A model generated the notes under the pieces. The model was not told the origin of the DNA. It worked only from the letters and a program-made list of their open reading frames with translations, and did no database searches. Shown one piece after another: positions 9,384-16,885 of a DNA stretch of 64,000 bases. Each line of letters opens with the position of its first letter. Within the stretch, counting starts at the first letter, position 1. The position numbers and the translations under genes are program-made. This stretch comes from an uncultured Acetatifactor sp. (GTDB lineage Bacteria > Bacillota > Clostridia > Lachnospirales > Lachnospiraceae), in NCBI GenBank assembly GCA_910578215.1, contig CAJTPH010000018.1, positions 10,117 through 74,116 of the forward strand. The letters run 5' to 3'.

Positions 9384-10520
9384 ATGAGAATTAATTACAA
9401 CGTATCGGCAATGCTGGCAAATAATGCATTGGCAAATAATGACAGTCTGCTGGCGCAGTCCCTGGAGAGATTGTCCTCCGGTTTAAAGATCAATCATGCG
9501 AAGGACAATCCCGCAGGTCTTGCCATGGCAAAGAGAATGAACGCGCAGATCAAGGGAGTCGACGTGGCAAACCAGAATGCCGGCGACGGTGTCTCCGTGA
9601 TTGAAATAGCGGACGGCGCAATGTCGGAAATTCACGATATGCTGCACAGAATGAACGAGCTGGCGGTCAAGTCGGCAAACGGCATTGAATCCGAAAGCGA
9701 CAGAAAGCTGATTCAGGATGAGGTGGCGCAGCTGAAGCAGGAGATTACCAGGGTTGCGGAAACGACAGAGTTTAACGGCCTTCCTCTCTTAAACGGCGAC
9801 TTTTCCCTTAAAGGATATACCGACGAGCAGACCGTTAAGGTGAGCTCTTATTCAAGAGACGTGCCCGCAAAGCTCTATGAAATTGCCGGCATGATCATTG
9901 ACAAGGAGGTAGTGGACGGAAACGAAACCGGAAACTATATAGTTGATATTGATTTTGCAAACAGCAAGGGCTTCCCGGACGGAGCAACCGCGGAGATGAA
10001 GGACAAAATGGTTATCATCAAAGGAAGCAACAACTTTGAGATGACCCTTGATCTGAACGGCGCGGACTTCGATGCGATTCCCCTTGATTACTCCGCAAAA
10101 AACATAACGGTGGACGCCACCGGCATCGGTCCCATGAGACTGCAGATCGGCGCAAACGAGGGGCAGATTCTTGAGGTGGACATTCCGGAGATCTCTCTGA
10201 GACATATGGGTATTGAGGATCTGGAGGTAACGAACGAGGAGAACTCTCTGGATGCGATCGAGCGCCTTGACGAGGCGATCGGTTATGTATCCCGTGTGAG
10301 AGGGCAGCTTGGTTCATACCAGAACAGGCTGGAATCCACCATGAACAGCCTGGATATCACATCCGAGAATATGACGGCCGCTTACTCCAGAATCATGGAT
10401 GTAGATATGGCGGAGGAGATGACGATCTACACCACCAATCAGGTTTTGACGCAAGCGGGCACCTCCATGCTGGCGCAGGCAAACGAGAGACCGTCCCAGG
10501 TGCTGCAGCTGTTGCAGTAG
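9384..10520 (+). CDS. hag: Flagellin
   Basis: Filament subunit of the flagellum, exported unfolded through the flagellar type III system. The 378-residue product has the conserved N-terminal D0/D1 sequence (MRINYNVSAMLANNALANND, LERLSSGLKINHAKDNPAG, MNAQIKG) and the conserved C-terminal coil (SRIMDVDMAEEMTIYTTNQV to ERPSQVLQLLQ). Residues ~150-265 form a short variable domain, so this is a small to medium flagellin. The ATG at 9384 is fixed by GGGAGG 8 bases upstream in the duplicated leader. A FliS-like chaperone gene follows at 10664. Confidence 0.97.
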   Translation: MRINYNVSAMLANNALANNDSLLAQSLERLSSGLKINHAKDNPAGLAMAKRMNAQIKGVDVANQNAGDGVSVIEIADGAMSEIHDMLHRMNELAVKSANGIESESDRKLIQDEVAQLKQEITRVAETTEFNGLPLLNGDFSLKGYTDEQTVKVSSYSRDVPAKLYEIAGMIIDKEVVDGNETGNYIVDIDFANSKGFPDGATAEMKDKMVIIKGSNNFEMTLDLNGADFDAIPLDYSAKNITVDATGIGPMRLQIGANEGQILEVDIPEISLRHMGIEDLEVTNEENSLDAIERLDEAIGYVSRVRGQLGSYQNRLESTMNSLDITSENMTAAYSRIMDVDMAEEMTIYTTNQVLTQAGTSMLAQANERPSQVLQLLQ

Positions 10521-10663
10521 ATTATCTTTCAGGCACACGGCAATGTATAAATCGGCACAGGCTTTTATACCGGCCTCCAAGCTTCGGCACAAGGCGTCCG
10601 GAGCAGGCGGCCGGGTGAAGGTCTGCGCGTTTTTCTGTTAATGATCAAGATAGGAGTATCAGA

Positions 10664-11140
10664 ATGACAAGGGAAGATAAACAACAGTTTACTCTTAGAA
10701 TTTCACAGGCAAATTCCACGGAGCTTACGGTTATTCTGTACGAAATGCTGCTTTGCTATATTAAAGACGCAAGGGAGGCGCTTGTCCAAGCCGATGAGAC
10801 GAGGCTGCACGGGGCGGCGCGCAGCGCGCGGGGCTGCCTGAACGAGCTGTTAAATTCCCTGCATATGGAGTATGCCCCGGCGCCTGAGCTGTGCAGGCTT
10901 TACCTGTTTTGCCTCAGAAGGCTTGCGCTGGGAGAATACAAAAAGGACGCTGATATACTGGGTGAGATAGAACGTGTCATCCGCCCTCTCCACGAGGCAT
11001 ATCGGAGCATAGCCCATAAAAATACTGCAGGGTCCGTAATGAATAATTCTCAGACTGTTTATGCCGGCTTAACCTATGGGCGGGAAGCATTAACCGAAAA
11101 CATGGCTGACCAGGGCGCGAATCGGGGAATGTTTGTATAG
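10664..11140 (+). CDS. fliS: FliS-like flagellin export chaperone
   Basis: A 158-residue helical protein with the FliS pattern: RISQANSTELTVILYEMLLCYIKDAREAL (helix that binds the flagellin C terminus in the family), then RSARGCLNELLNSLHMEY and LCRLYLFCLRRLALGEYKKDADIL. FliS keeps flagellin unpolymerised before export. It is divergent and slightly longer than the usual 125-135 residues, with a Gly/Asn-rich tail, so it may be a paralogue rather than the only FliS. Its last ~50 bases overlap the 3' end of the convergent DUF2508 gene. The neighbouring flagellin gene supports the role. Confidence 0.75.
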   Translation: MTREDKQQFTLRISQANSTELTVILYEMLLCYIKDAREALVQADETRLHGAARSARGCLNELLNSLHMEYAPAPELCRLYLFCLRRLALGEYKKDADILGEIERVIRPLHEAYRSIAHKNTAGSVMNNSQTVYAGLTYGREALTENMADQGANRGMFV

Positions 11141-11386
11141 GTCCTTTTCGCTTTCCGGGTCCGCTGCCGCAGCAAGGTCGGTCAAATGCTTGTATCTTTT
11201 TTGAAGCGAGTTAATTTCATAGATATAGCTGTCGATTAAATCCGTTTCCACAGCGTTGTCAAAACCTGCATAGGCGATATCCAGAGCCATGCGGGTTTTT
11301 TCTATGGAATCCATCAGGGAGATGGGAGTATAATCCTCCTCGATGACGTTTACCGACTCTTTTTTTTGGCTGTAATATGTTTTCAT
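11090..11386 (-). CDS. DUF2508 (YaaL-like) family protein
   Basis: A 98-residue protein whose middle matches the YaaL/DUF2508 pattern: an amphipathic helix (MALDIAYAGFDNAVETDLID) followed by SYIYEINSLQKRYKHL. In Bacillus, YaaL is often adjacent to bofA, and here bofA follows at 11532 in the opposite direction, which supports the call. The biochemical function of the family is unknown. The 3' end overlaps the end of fliS by 51 bases on the opposite strand. AAGGAA precedes the ATG. Confidence 0.8.
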   Translation of the reverse strand: MKTYYSQKKESVNVIEEDYTPISLMDSIEKTRMALDIAYAGFDNAVETDLIDSYIYEINSLQKRYKHLTDLAAAADPESEKDLYKHSPIRALVSHVFG

Positions 11387-11531
11387 GGCAAATTTTTCCT
11401 TTCCGGTGGTTTGATAAAAGTATAGGCGCCAAACAGGGAAAATATTCCATTTTCAGGTAAAATAAATATGGAATAAAATCAGGGGACGCGGCATATGGTG
11501 TATCAAAACCAGAAGTAAAATAAGGGCTGGA

Positions 11532-11726
11532 ATGGAACGGATCATCAATTTTATCATGCGCTGTGTACTGGGAACGATAGCAATGTATTTCATAAATACG
11601 ATCTTGGCGGGAACGCAGCTCTCTCTGAATGTGGGTATTAATGCGGTAACGGTTTTGACATCCGGTTTTCTTGGAATTCCGGGGCTTATCATGCTTTACG
11701 GGATCGGACTTTACAAAAGTTTGTAG
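11532..11726 (+). CDS. bofA: BofA-type pro-sigma-K processing inhibitor
   Basis: A 64-residue membrane protein with two hydrophobic helices (FIMRCVLGTIAMYFINTIL and AVTVLTSGFLGIPGLIMLYG). The second contains the conserved GIPG turn of BofA. In Bacillus, BofA sits in the mother-cell-derived forespore membrane with SpoIVFA and holds the SpoIVFB protease inactive until sigma-K is needed. Length and motif fit. It marks the organism as a spore former or the descendant of one. Confidence 0.9.
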   Translation: MERIINFIMRCVLGTIAMYFINTILAGTQLSLNVGINAVTVLTSGFLGIPGLIMLYGIGLYKSL

Positions 11727-11762
11727 GATTTTAACAAAATTAAATTTTTTTTAAAAAGCCTC

Positions 11763-11791
11763 TTGAAATTGTCGGCGGCTTTGGTTATAAT
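11763..11791 (+). promoter_or_regulatory. Sigma-A type promoter for the tad operon
   Basis: TTGAAA (11763-11768), a 17-base spacer and a perfect TATAAT (11786-11791) lie about 110 bases before the TTG start of the first tad gene. An A/T-rich UP-like tract precedes it. Confidence 0.7.
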
Positions 11792-11901
11792 GCGACCATG
11801 GCACAGTAATCTGAGTGCTTTCAAGACAATCGGTTTTTCCTGAGATAGACGTCGTCTCAAAACATTCACATTTTACAATAAAAGATAAAGGAGATGGTTG
11901 G

Positions 11902-12405
11902 TTGGCAGTCTTATGTGTACTATTGGCGGCGGCATGCTGCTTTGATTACAGGTACAAAAAAATTCCCAATTGGTTGATTGCTTTTATGGCAGCTGCAGGC
12001 GTCCTGTGGCGCTTTAGCCGGGAGGGAGCCATGGCGGCGGTTTCTTATGCGGGTGCGGCGGCTTTGGTAATGTGTCTGCTCTATTTTCTGTTTAAATTAG
12101 GAGCAGTGGGCGCGGGAGATGTGAAGCTGCTTGGGGTTACGGCAGGTTATCTTCCCTTCAAAAAAATTCTGGTATTCTTATTTTTGTCTTTGCTGATCGC
12201 AGCGGTGGTTTCCCTGGTAAAAATGGTGAGAAAAGGTTATTTTTTGGAGCGCCTGAGTTATTTTTTCGACTATGTAAAGGATGTGGTAAACAGCGGCAGA
12301 TTTAAGCTTTACCTGAATAACGAGCAGGACAGGGGAGAGGTGGGAATCTGCCTGTCAGGACCGGTTTTGGCAAGCGTTCTGCTTTATTTGGGAGGTATTT
12401 ATTGA
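11902..12405 (+). CDS. cpaA: CpaA/TadV-type prepilin peptidase (A24)
   Basis: Polytopic aspartic protease that removes the leader of Flp-type prepilins. The TTG at 11902 is chosen because GGAG lies 8 bases upstream; an in-frame extension to 11815 lacks a ribosome site. Both catalytic aspartates are present: FDYRYKKIPNW after the first membrane segment and the GxGD motif as GAGDVKLL. Four to five membrane segments follow (AAALVMCLLYFLF, ILVFLFLSLLIAAVV, VLASVLLYLGG). A charged cytoplasmic loop (KMVRKGYFLERLSYFFDYVKD) separates the last two. It overlaps the next gene by 4 bases (TTGA), so the two are translationally coupled. Confidence 0.9.
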   Translation: MAVLCVLLAAACCFDYRYKKIPNWLIAFMAAAGVLWRFSREGAMAAVSYAGAAALVMCLLYFLFKLGAVGAGDVKLLGVTAGYLPFKKILVFLFLSLLIAAVVSLVKMVRKGYFLERLSYFFDYVKDVVNSGRFKLYLNNEQDRGEVGICLSGPVLASVLLYLGGIY

Positions 12406-13409
12406 AAGAGAAGGCGGAGAAGGTGATGGCGCTGTGTGATACGGAGGAGGAGTATGCGCAGCAGATGAGCGAATTTCTGAAAAAACATAAGAACCTGCCC
12501 TGGGAGCTGCACACCTATACCAGCGTGGAAGACCTGCTCAGGGAGGAAAAGGGCGTCGTGAGCATGCTTGTGGTGGCGGAATCCACCTACTGCGACGAGA
12601 TACGCTCGCTCATGCCGCAGCGGCTTGTGGTGCTAAGCGAGAGCGGTGTGGTAAGGTGGGAGGAATTAATCTATGTGGACAAATATCAGGAGGCGGAGGA
12701 GGTATTGAAATGTCTTATCGGAATCTATATGGAGATTGCGGATGTGCAGCTTCCAAGGCTTCAAAGGAGCTGTAGGACGGTTTTTATCGGGAATTATTCC
12801 CCTGTGCGAAGATGCATGCAGACCTCTCTTGCTCTTGCCATGAGCCAGATACTGGCGCAGGAGCATCCCACACTGTATTTAAATTTCGAGCACTATGCGG
12901 GAATTGCCGAGCTGCTGCCGGATATGCAGACGCTGGATTTGGCGGACCTGCTCTATTTTCTAAACGCGGACAAGGATAAATTCAGGCTCCGGATGCAGAC
13001 CATGCTGAAGCGCAGGGGCAGCCTGGATTACATCCCGCCCATGAAGGCGGGGCAGAATCTGCTTGCGATTACCGCAGAAGAATGGATAGGGCTGCTGCAG
13101 AAAATTGAGGAGCTGGGCGAATATGAGTATGTAATTTTGGATTTGAGCGAAAGCATGCAGGGACTGTTTGAGATTTTGAGGCTTTGCACCCGGGTGTATA
13201 CCCTGACCAGGGAGGACAGGCTGGCAAAAAGCAAGCTGATGCAGTATGAGCAGGTCTTGGCACTATACGAGTACGAGGATGTGCTGGAGAAGACAAAACG
13301 GCTGGATCTCTCTTATATCCGCAGGGTGCCGGAGGAGCTGGAACAGCTGACAAAGGGAGATATGGCAGAGCTGGTCAGGAGGCTGATCAAGGAAATGCAG
13401 GCGGGGTAG
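12402..13409 (+). CDS. cpaE: CpaE/TadZ-like pilus assembly protein with degenerate P-loop
   Basis: The 335-residue product starts at a TTG that overlaps the upstream stop, with GGAGGT before it. Residues 1-115 resemble an atypical receiver domain (CDTEEEYAQQMSEFL, VSMLVVAES, RLVVLSESG). From ~125 on it follows the MinD/ParA-like fold of CpaE: CRTVFIGNYSPVRRCMQTSLALAM in the P-loop position, EHPTLYLNFEHYAG, then YEYVILDLSESMQG. The deviant Walker A (KGGxGKS) is absent, so ATP binding is unlikely. TadZ-type proteins localise the secretion machine at the pole or membrane. Position between cpaA and cpaF supports the call. Confidence 0.82.
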   Translation: MKEKAEKVMALCDTEEEYAQQMSEFLKKHKNLPWELHTYTSVEDLLREEKGVVSMLVVAESTYCDEIRSLMPQRLVVLSESGVVRWEELIYVDKYQEAEEVLKCLIGIYMEIADVQLPRLQRSCRTVFIGNYSPVRRCMQTSLALAMSQILAQEHPTLYLNFEHYAGIAELLPDMQTLDLADLLYFLNADKDKFRLRMQTMLKRRGSLDYIPPMKAGQNLLAITAEEWIGLLQKIEELGEYEYVILDLSESMQGLFEILRLCTRVYTLTREDRLAKSKLMQYEQVLALYEYEDVLEKTKRLDLSYIRRVPEELEQLTKGDMAELVRRLIKEMQAG

Positions 13410-13410
13410 A

Positions 13411-13645
13411 AATGCCCAGGGAAAGGATGCGCGGGAGAAAATGTGCAGAAAAGAAATGTGTTGGGAAGGAAAGCACGGGGAAGGAATGTGTGGTGAAGGA
13501 AGCATAGGGAGGAAATGGCAGGGAAGGAAAGCGAGGGGAAAGAATGTTTTGGGAAGGAAAGTGGAGAAAGAAATGTGCAGGGAAGAATACGCAGGATAGA
13601 CATGTGCCTGAGAGGAAAGAGCGGGAAAGGAACGTGCGGTGAGAG
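13411..13645 (+). repeat. Purine-rich degenerate repeat tract between cpaE and cpaF
   Basis: About 235 bases almost free of pyrimidine runs, made of roughly ten degenerate 15-18-base units such as GGGAAGGAAAGCACG, GGGAAGGAATGTGTG and GGGAAGGAAAGCGAGG. Many units resemble Shine-Dalgarno sequences. No credible gene was seen in it. The last unit merges into the real ribosome site of cpaF at 13643-13650. Confidence 0.75.
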
Positions 13646-13656
13646 GAGGAGACTGC

Positions 13657-14472
13657 GTGGAGTATACGGAATTAAAGAGGGAATTGCGCCGCAGGGTGCA
13701 GGAAAAGCTGGATTATGTCAAGGATTTGTCGGACGACGAGGTAGGGCAGACCATAGACGAGGCGCTGCTTGAGCAAAGGGAGCTTATGATATATCCGGTG
13801 GAGCTTCGGCGGCGATTAAGAAAGGAGCTTTTTGACTCCCTGAGACGCCTGGACATTCTTCAGATCTTTGTGGAGGACAGCTCTGTGACAGAGATCATGA
13901 TCAACGGAAAGGACCACATTTTTGTAGAGCAGGACGGGAAGCTGCGGGAGCTTGACACAGGCTTTGAATCCATTGAAAAGCTGCAGGACGTCATACAGCA
14001 GATAGTGGCGGGATGCAACAGAGTTGTAAATGAGGCTTCGCCCATTGTGGATGCCAGACTGCCAAACGGCGCCAGGGTCAATATCGTAATGAGTCCCGTG
14101 GCGCTGAACGGACCGATCGTGACTATCAGAAGGTTTCCAGACAAACCGATTACCATGGAGCGTCTGCTCCGGCTGGGTTCTATTTCTCTTGAGGCTGCCG
14201 TTTTCCTGGAGGCAACGGTAAAGGCAGGCTATAATATTTTCATCAGTGGCGGAACCGGAAGCGGTAAAACCACATTCTTAAATGTATTGTCACATTATAT
14301 TCCCTCTGAAGAAAGAGTCATTACCATTGAGGACAGCGCGGAGCTGCAGCTGCAGGGGCTTCCCAATCTGGTGAGGCTTGAGACCCGTAACAGCAATGTG
14401 GAGGGCTGCAGCGAGATCACGATTCGCGAGCTGATCCGTTCCTCCCTGCGTATGCGCCCGGACAGAATTGTA
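13657..14472 (+). pseudogene. cpaF: CpaF/TadA secretion ATPase, 5' fragment (interrupted)
   Basis: N-terminal ~272 residues of the hexameric ATPase that drives Flp pilus assembly. GTG 13657 is preferred because GAGGAGGA lies 6 bases upstream; GTG 13639 is an alternative. The fragment has the N-terminal domain (LDILQIFVEDSSVTEIMING, RLPNGARVNIVMSPV) and Walker A (GGTGSGKTTFLN, about residue 198) and the Asp box (ITIEDSAELQLQ). It stops matching the family in RMRPDRIV at 14472, exactly at the Walker B motif. The frame then runs 40 codons into the mobile element and stops at 14592. The rest of the gene is at 34296-34718. As it stands it lacks Walker B and the His box and cannot be active. Confidence 0.93.
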
Positions 14473-14476
14473 ATCA

Positions 14477-14565
14477 AATCTGGGGTAAACGTCCAAGAAA
14501 TCCCGTATTTATGCGGTTTCTACGGCGCGAATGTTTCCACCGTGCATCACTTTAAATGTTTCCAT
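14477..14565 (+). repeat. Left end of the element: terminal and subterminal repeats
   Basis: The terminal repeat AATCTGGGGTA (14477-14487) mirrors TACCCCTAGATT at the right end with one inserted base. Two further copies of a motif, ATGTTTCCAC (14531-14540) and ATGTTTCCAT (14556-14565), are 25 bases apart and recur inverted at the right end. These are probable recombinase binding sites. Confidence 0.65.
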
Positions 14566-14592
14566 CGTACCTTTTTCAAGCATTTCTACTGA

Positions 14593-14620
14593 AAAAGGCA
14601 GGGAATATATCCCCGCCTTT
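14593..14620 (-). terminator. Terminator of the recombinase operon
   Basis: On the minus strand AAAGGCGGGGA and TCCCTGCCTTTTT form a GC-rich stem with a short ATA loop and one mismatch, followed by T residues. It sits directly after the stop codon of the DUF6262 gene. Confidence 0.7.
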
Positions 14621-14625
14621 ATGTA

Positions 14626-15054
14626 TTAAAAATCCAACAAGCCATTTTGTCTGTTAGCCTTCTCCAGTTTTTCTTTTAAGCTGGCATTTTCAGCAACCAG
14701 TTCATCAAATCTTTTAGAAAGCCTTTTATGCTTCTCTTCCCAGGATTCTTCGTGCCTGAGCTGTCTTTCCAGTTGGCCTATTTTTTCTGCTTTAGCAATT
14801 ATAATCGCTTCCCTGCTGTCCAGTGACTGCTTTCTTTTTTTCAGCTTGTTATTTCCGCCACCTGCGTCATTTAAGACTTTTCGTATGTCTTCATGCTTCG
14901 AGAAGTAAGACTTACTTACGCCTGCGACTTTACAAATGTGACTGATTGATAGATTGCCTTCTTTCTTACAGGAGTCTATGGCGTCCAGGACACGATTTCT
15001 TGCTTCGTCTGCTTTCTGCTTGTTGTGCAATTCAAGACCTTTTATGTTTTTCAT
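14626..15054 (-). CDS. tnpC: DUF6262 / TnpC-like transposition protein
   Basis: A 142-residue protein: an N-terminal helix-turn-helix-like domain (RVLDAIDSCKKEGNLSISHI, CKVAGVSKSYFSKHEDIRKV) followed from ~75 by a coiled coil (KAEKIGQLERQLRHEESWEE, LVAENASLKEKLEKANRQNG). This layout matches DUF6262, the family of Tn554 TnpC, which influences efficiency and orientation of transposition. It is the last gene of the recombinase operon and overlaps the upstream recombinase gene by 23 bases. A second protein with a similar N-terminal domain lies at the other end of the element (33490-34002). Confidence 0.87.
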   Translation of the reverse strand: MKNIKGLELHNKQKADEARNRVLDAIDSCKKEGNLSISHICKVAGVSKSYFSKHEDIRKVLNDAGGGNNKLKKRKQSLDSREAIIIAKAEKIGQLERQLRHEESWEEKHKRLSKRFDELVAENASLKEKLEKANRQNGLLDF

Positions 15055-16885
15055 TTAGCGTTTCCTCCAATTTTTCAATTATTTCTCGCAAAGCCTTTAT
15101 TTCAGTTTTGCATTTTTCCACAATCCTTGTATAGCCGTTTTCTTCGGCAACAGCCAAAGTGGATTCTAATTCTGAGAGCTGTATCTGGTAGCTGACAAGG
15201 TGTCTTGATGATGGCTTGAACTGTGGACAAGTTAGGCAGGCATTCGCTTTGTCGCAGACACCAAATCCAGCAGGCCTGCAACACCATCCATTGCATAATG
15301 GAATGGCATTTTCGTAGTCATCAAGGCTAAACTCATCCATTTTGCCGATAGAATTGATTAAAATGGATTCTTTCCTTAAATACTCCTGCATGTGCTCATT
15401 TACGCTTGTCTGTTTGGCTGTGGCATAATAGCTGAGTGTAGAAAGGCTCTTCATGCCAAGGATTTCAGCGGCTTTGTGAGGGTTTTCGCCCAGGTTGATA
15501 AGGTCTGTTGCTTTTGTGCTTCTGAACCTGTGTGTGCGGAATGCAAGCGGTTTGCCATCATTTCCCATGACATTATGGTTCAAAAGAGTAATCTTAATCT
15601 TTTTGCAGAATGTCGAATATTGAATAACGGAACCATCTTCATTCAAAAAAACATATTTTGCTTTTGGATGTTTCCTCTTATTCTTCTTGATTTCTGCATC
15701 AATTATTCTGTGAATGCTATTATTCAACGGTATGTTATGGTGGCGCTCTGTTTTGTACATGTAAAGTGTGATGTATGGAACGTCACCGTTGTAGTGCAGG
15801 CAGTCAATCGGCAGGCGCAGCACTTCGCTGATTCTCATACCGCAGTAGTATAGTAAAAGTAATATTTTTCCATATACTTTTGGAAGATATGGGATGATGG
15901 AAAATATTCCAGTAACTTCTTCTGCTGTATAATATTTCGCTCTGCGATTTGTCTTAAATGTATAGTCATTGGCCATGAAAATTGGAACCGCAGGAAATCT
16001 GTTATCATCGCTTAATAGGCCATATTCAAACATTATGGACAAATCCAGGATGTTCTTATTTATGTGGTGCTGTGAGAATCCTGATTCAACTCGTAGGAAG
16101 ACAAAATACCTTTCAATCATCTGCCTGTCAACATCTTTAAAGCTGTCGATGTTTTTATCATCCTCATGCAACCACTGGCAGAATGTCTTGATTTGCCGAA
16201 GATATTCACATGCAGCGCCAAAAGTTATTGATGCAAGTTTAAAGTATATAAAATCTTTCACAGCTTGTTTCATCATAGGGTGTCTGATGGTGGAAAAATC
16301 CAGGTTTTTTTTGTCAGTAATTCCTTCTGCTTCATTTGGCTTTATGTCTTTTTTATGCCAGCAATCCCTTTCAAATACAGGTTTGCTGCTTTCAATAAAA
16401 TCATTCACAGCCTTTTTAAAGGAATCAAGAAAAGAAATTAAGCGATTTCTTTTCTTAACTGGAATGACTTCACCTCCCGACAATGCAGAGCCGTTGTTGG
16501 TCTTGACTTTGTGTGTTTCCCCTATGTATCTTTCATAATCTGCTGTGCCAATATCAAGGACTGTCTTATAATTTCCCGTATTGACAAAGGAGAACAGAAG
16601 CTTGAATTTGTCAGCATAATCAGCGAAGACACCTAGCGAAATATTCTTTACTGCTACCAACAGGTAGCAATAATACTTGGCTTCCTCTCTGATGATGAGG
16701 TTTTGACATAAGGTAAAATCCATTTTTCGTTCCATTACGTTGCTACGGGCGTTCCATGCCTTTTGGCAGTATTCTGAAGCATCTTTATAATAATCCCATT
16801 CCATGACATCCCATATATCATTGCCATATGGCTCTGTCAAGTTAAACTGAGGAAGCTCACACTGCTTAATTAGTATCTGTTCCAT
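15032..16885 (-). CDS. TnpB-like tyrosine recombinase, divergent (third of trio)
   Basis: A 617-residue protein like Tn554 TnpB (about 630). The catalytic domain starts near residue 310 (YTAEEVTGIFSIIPYLPKVY). The first catalytic Arg is in YYCGMRISEVLRL. The HxxR box reads RTHRFRSTKATDL. The second His motif (normally LGH) reads ILGMKSLSTLSYYATAK, so that His is replaced while a Tyr is kept. The C-terminus has a Cys cluster (NGWCCRPAGFGVCDK, NACLTCPQF) and a coiled coil, shared with the gene upstream. It overlaps the next recombinase gene by 20 bases. It may work as a non-cleaving partner in a recombinase complex; that is inference. Confidence 0.88.
   Translation of the reverse strand: MEQILIKQCELPQFNLTEPYGNDIWDVMEWDYYKDASEYCQKAWNARSNVMERKMDFTLCQNLIIREEAKYYCYLLVAVKNISLGVFADYADKFKLLFSFVNTGNYKTVLDIGTADYERYIGETHKVKTNNGSALSGGEVIPVKKRNRLISFLDSFKKAVNDFIESSKPVFERDCWHKKDIKPNEAEGITDKKNLDFSTIRHPMMKQAVKDFIYFKLASITFGAACEYLRQIKTFCQWLHEDDKNIDSFKDVDRQMIERYFVFLRVESGFSQHHINKNILDLSIMFEYGLLSDDNRFPAVPIFMANDYTFKTNRRAKYYTAEEVTGIFSIIPYLPKVYGKILLLLYYCGMRISEVLRLPIDCLHYNGDVPYITLYMYKTERHHNIPLNNSIHRIIDAEIKKNKRKHPKAKYVFLNEDGSVIQYSTFCKKIKITLLNHNVMGNDGKPLAFRTHRFRSTKATDLINLGENPHKAAEILGMKSLSTLSYYATAKQTSVNEHMQEYLRKESILINSIGKMDEFSLDDYENAIPLCNGWCCRPAGFGVCDKANACLTCPQFKPSSRHLVSYQIQLSELESTLAVAEENGYTRIVEKCKTEIKALREIIEKLEETLNEKHKRS

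Noticed and set aside
13515..13772. Open frame through the purine-rich repeat tract into cpaF
   Set aside because: Lys/Gly/Glu-rich low-complexity translation of the repeat, and it overlaps cpaF in another frame.
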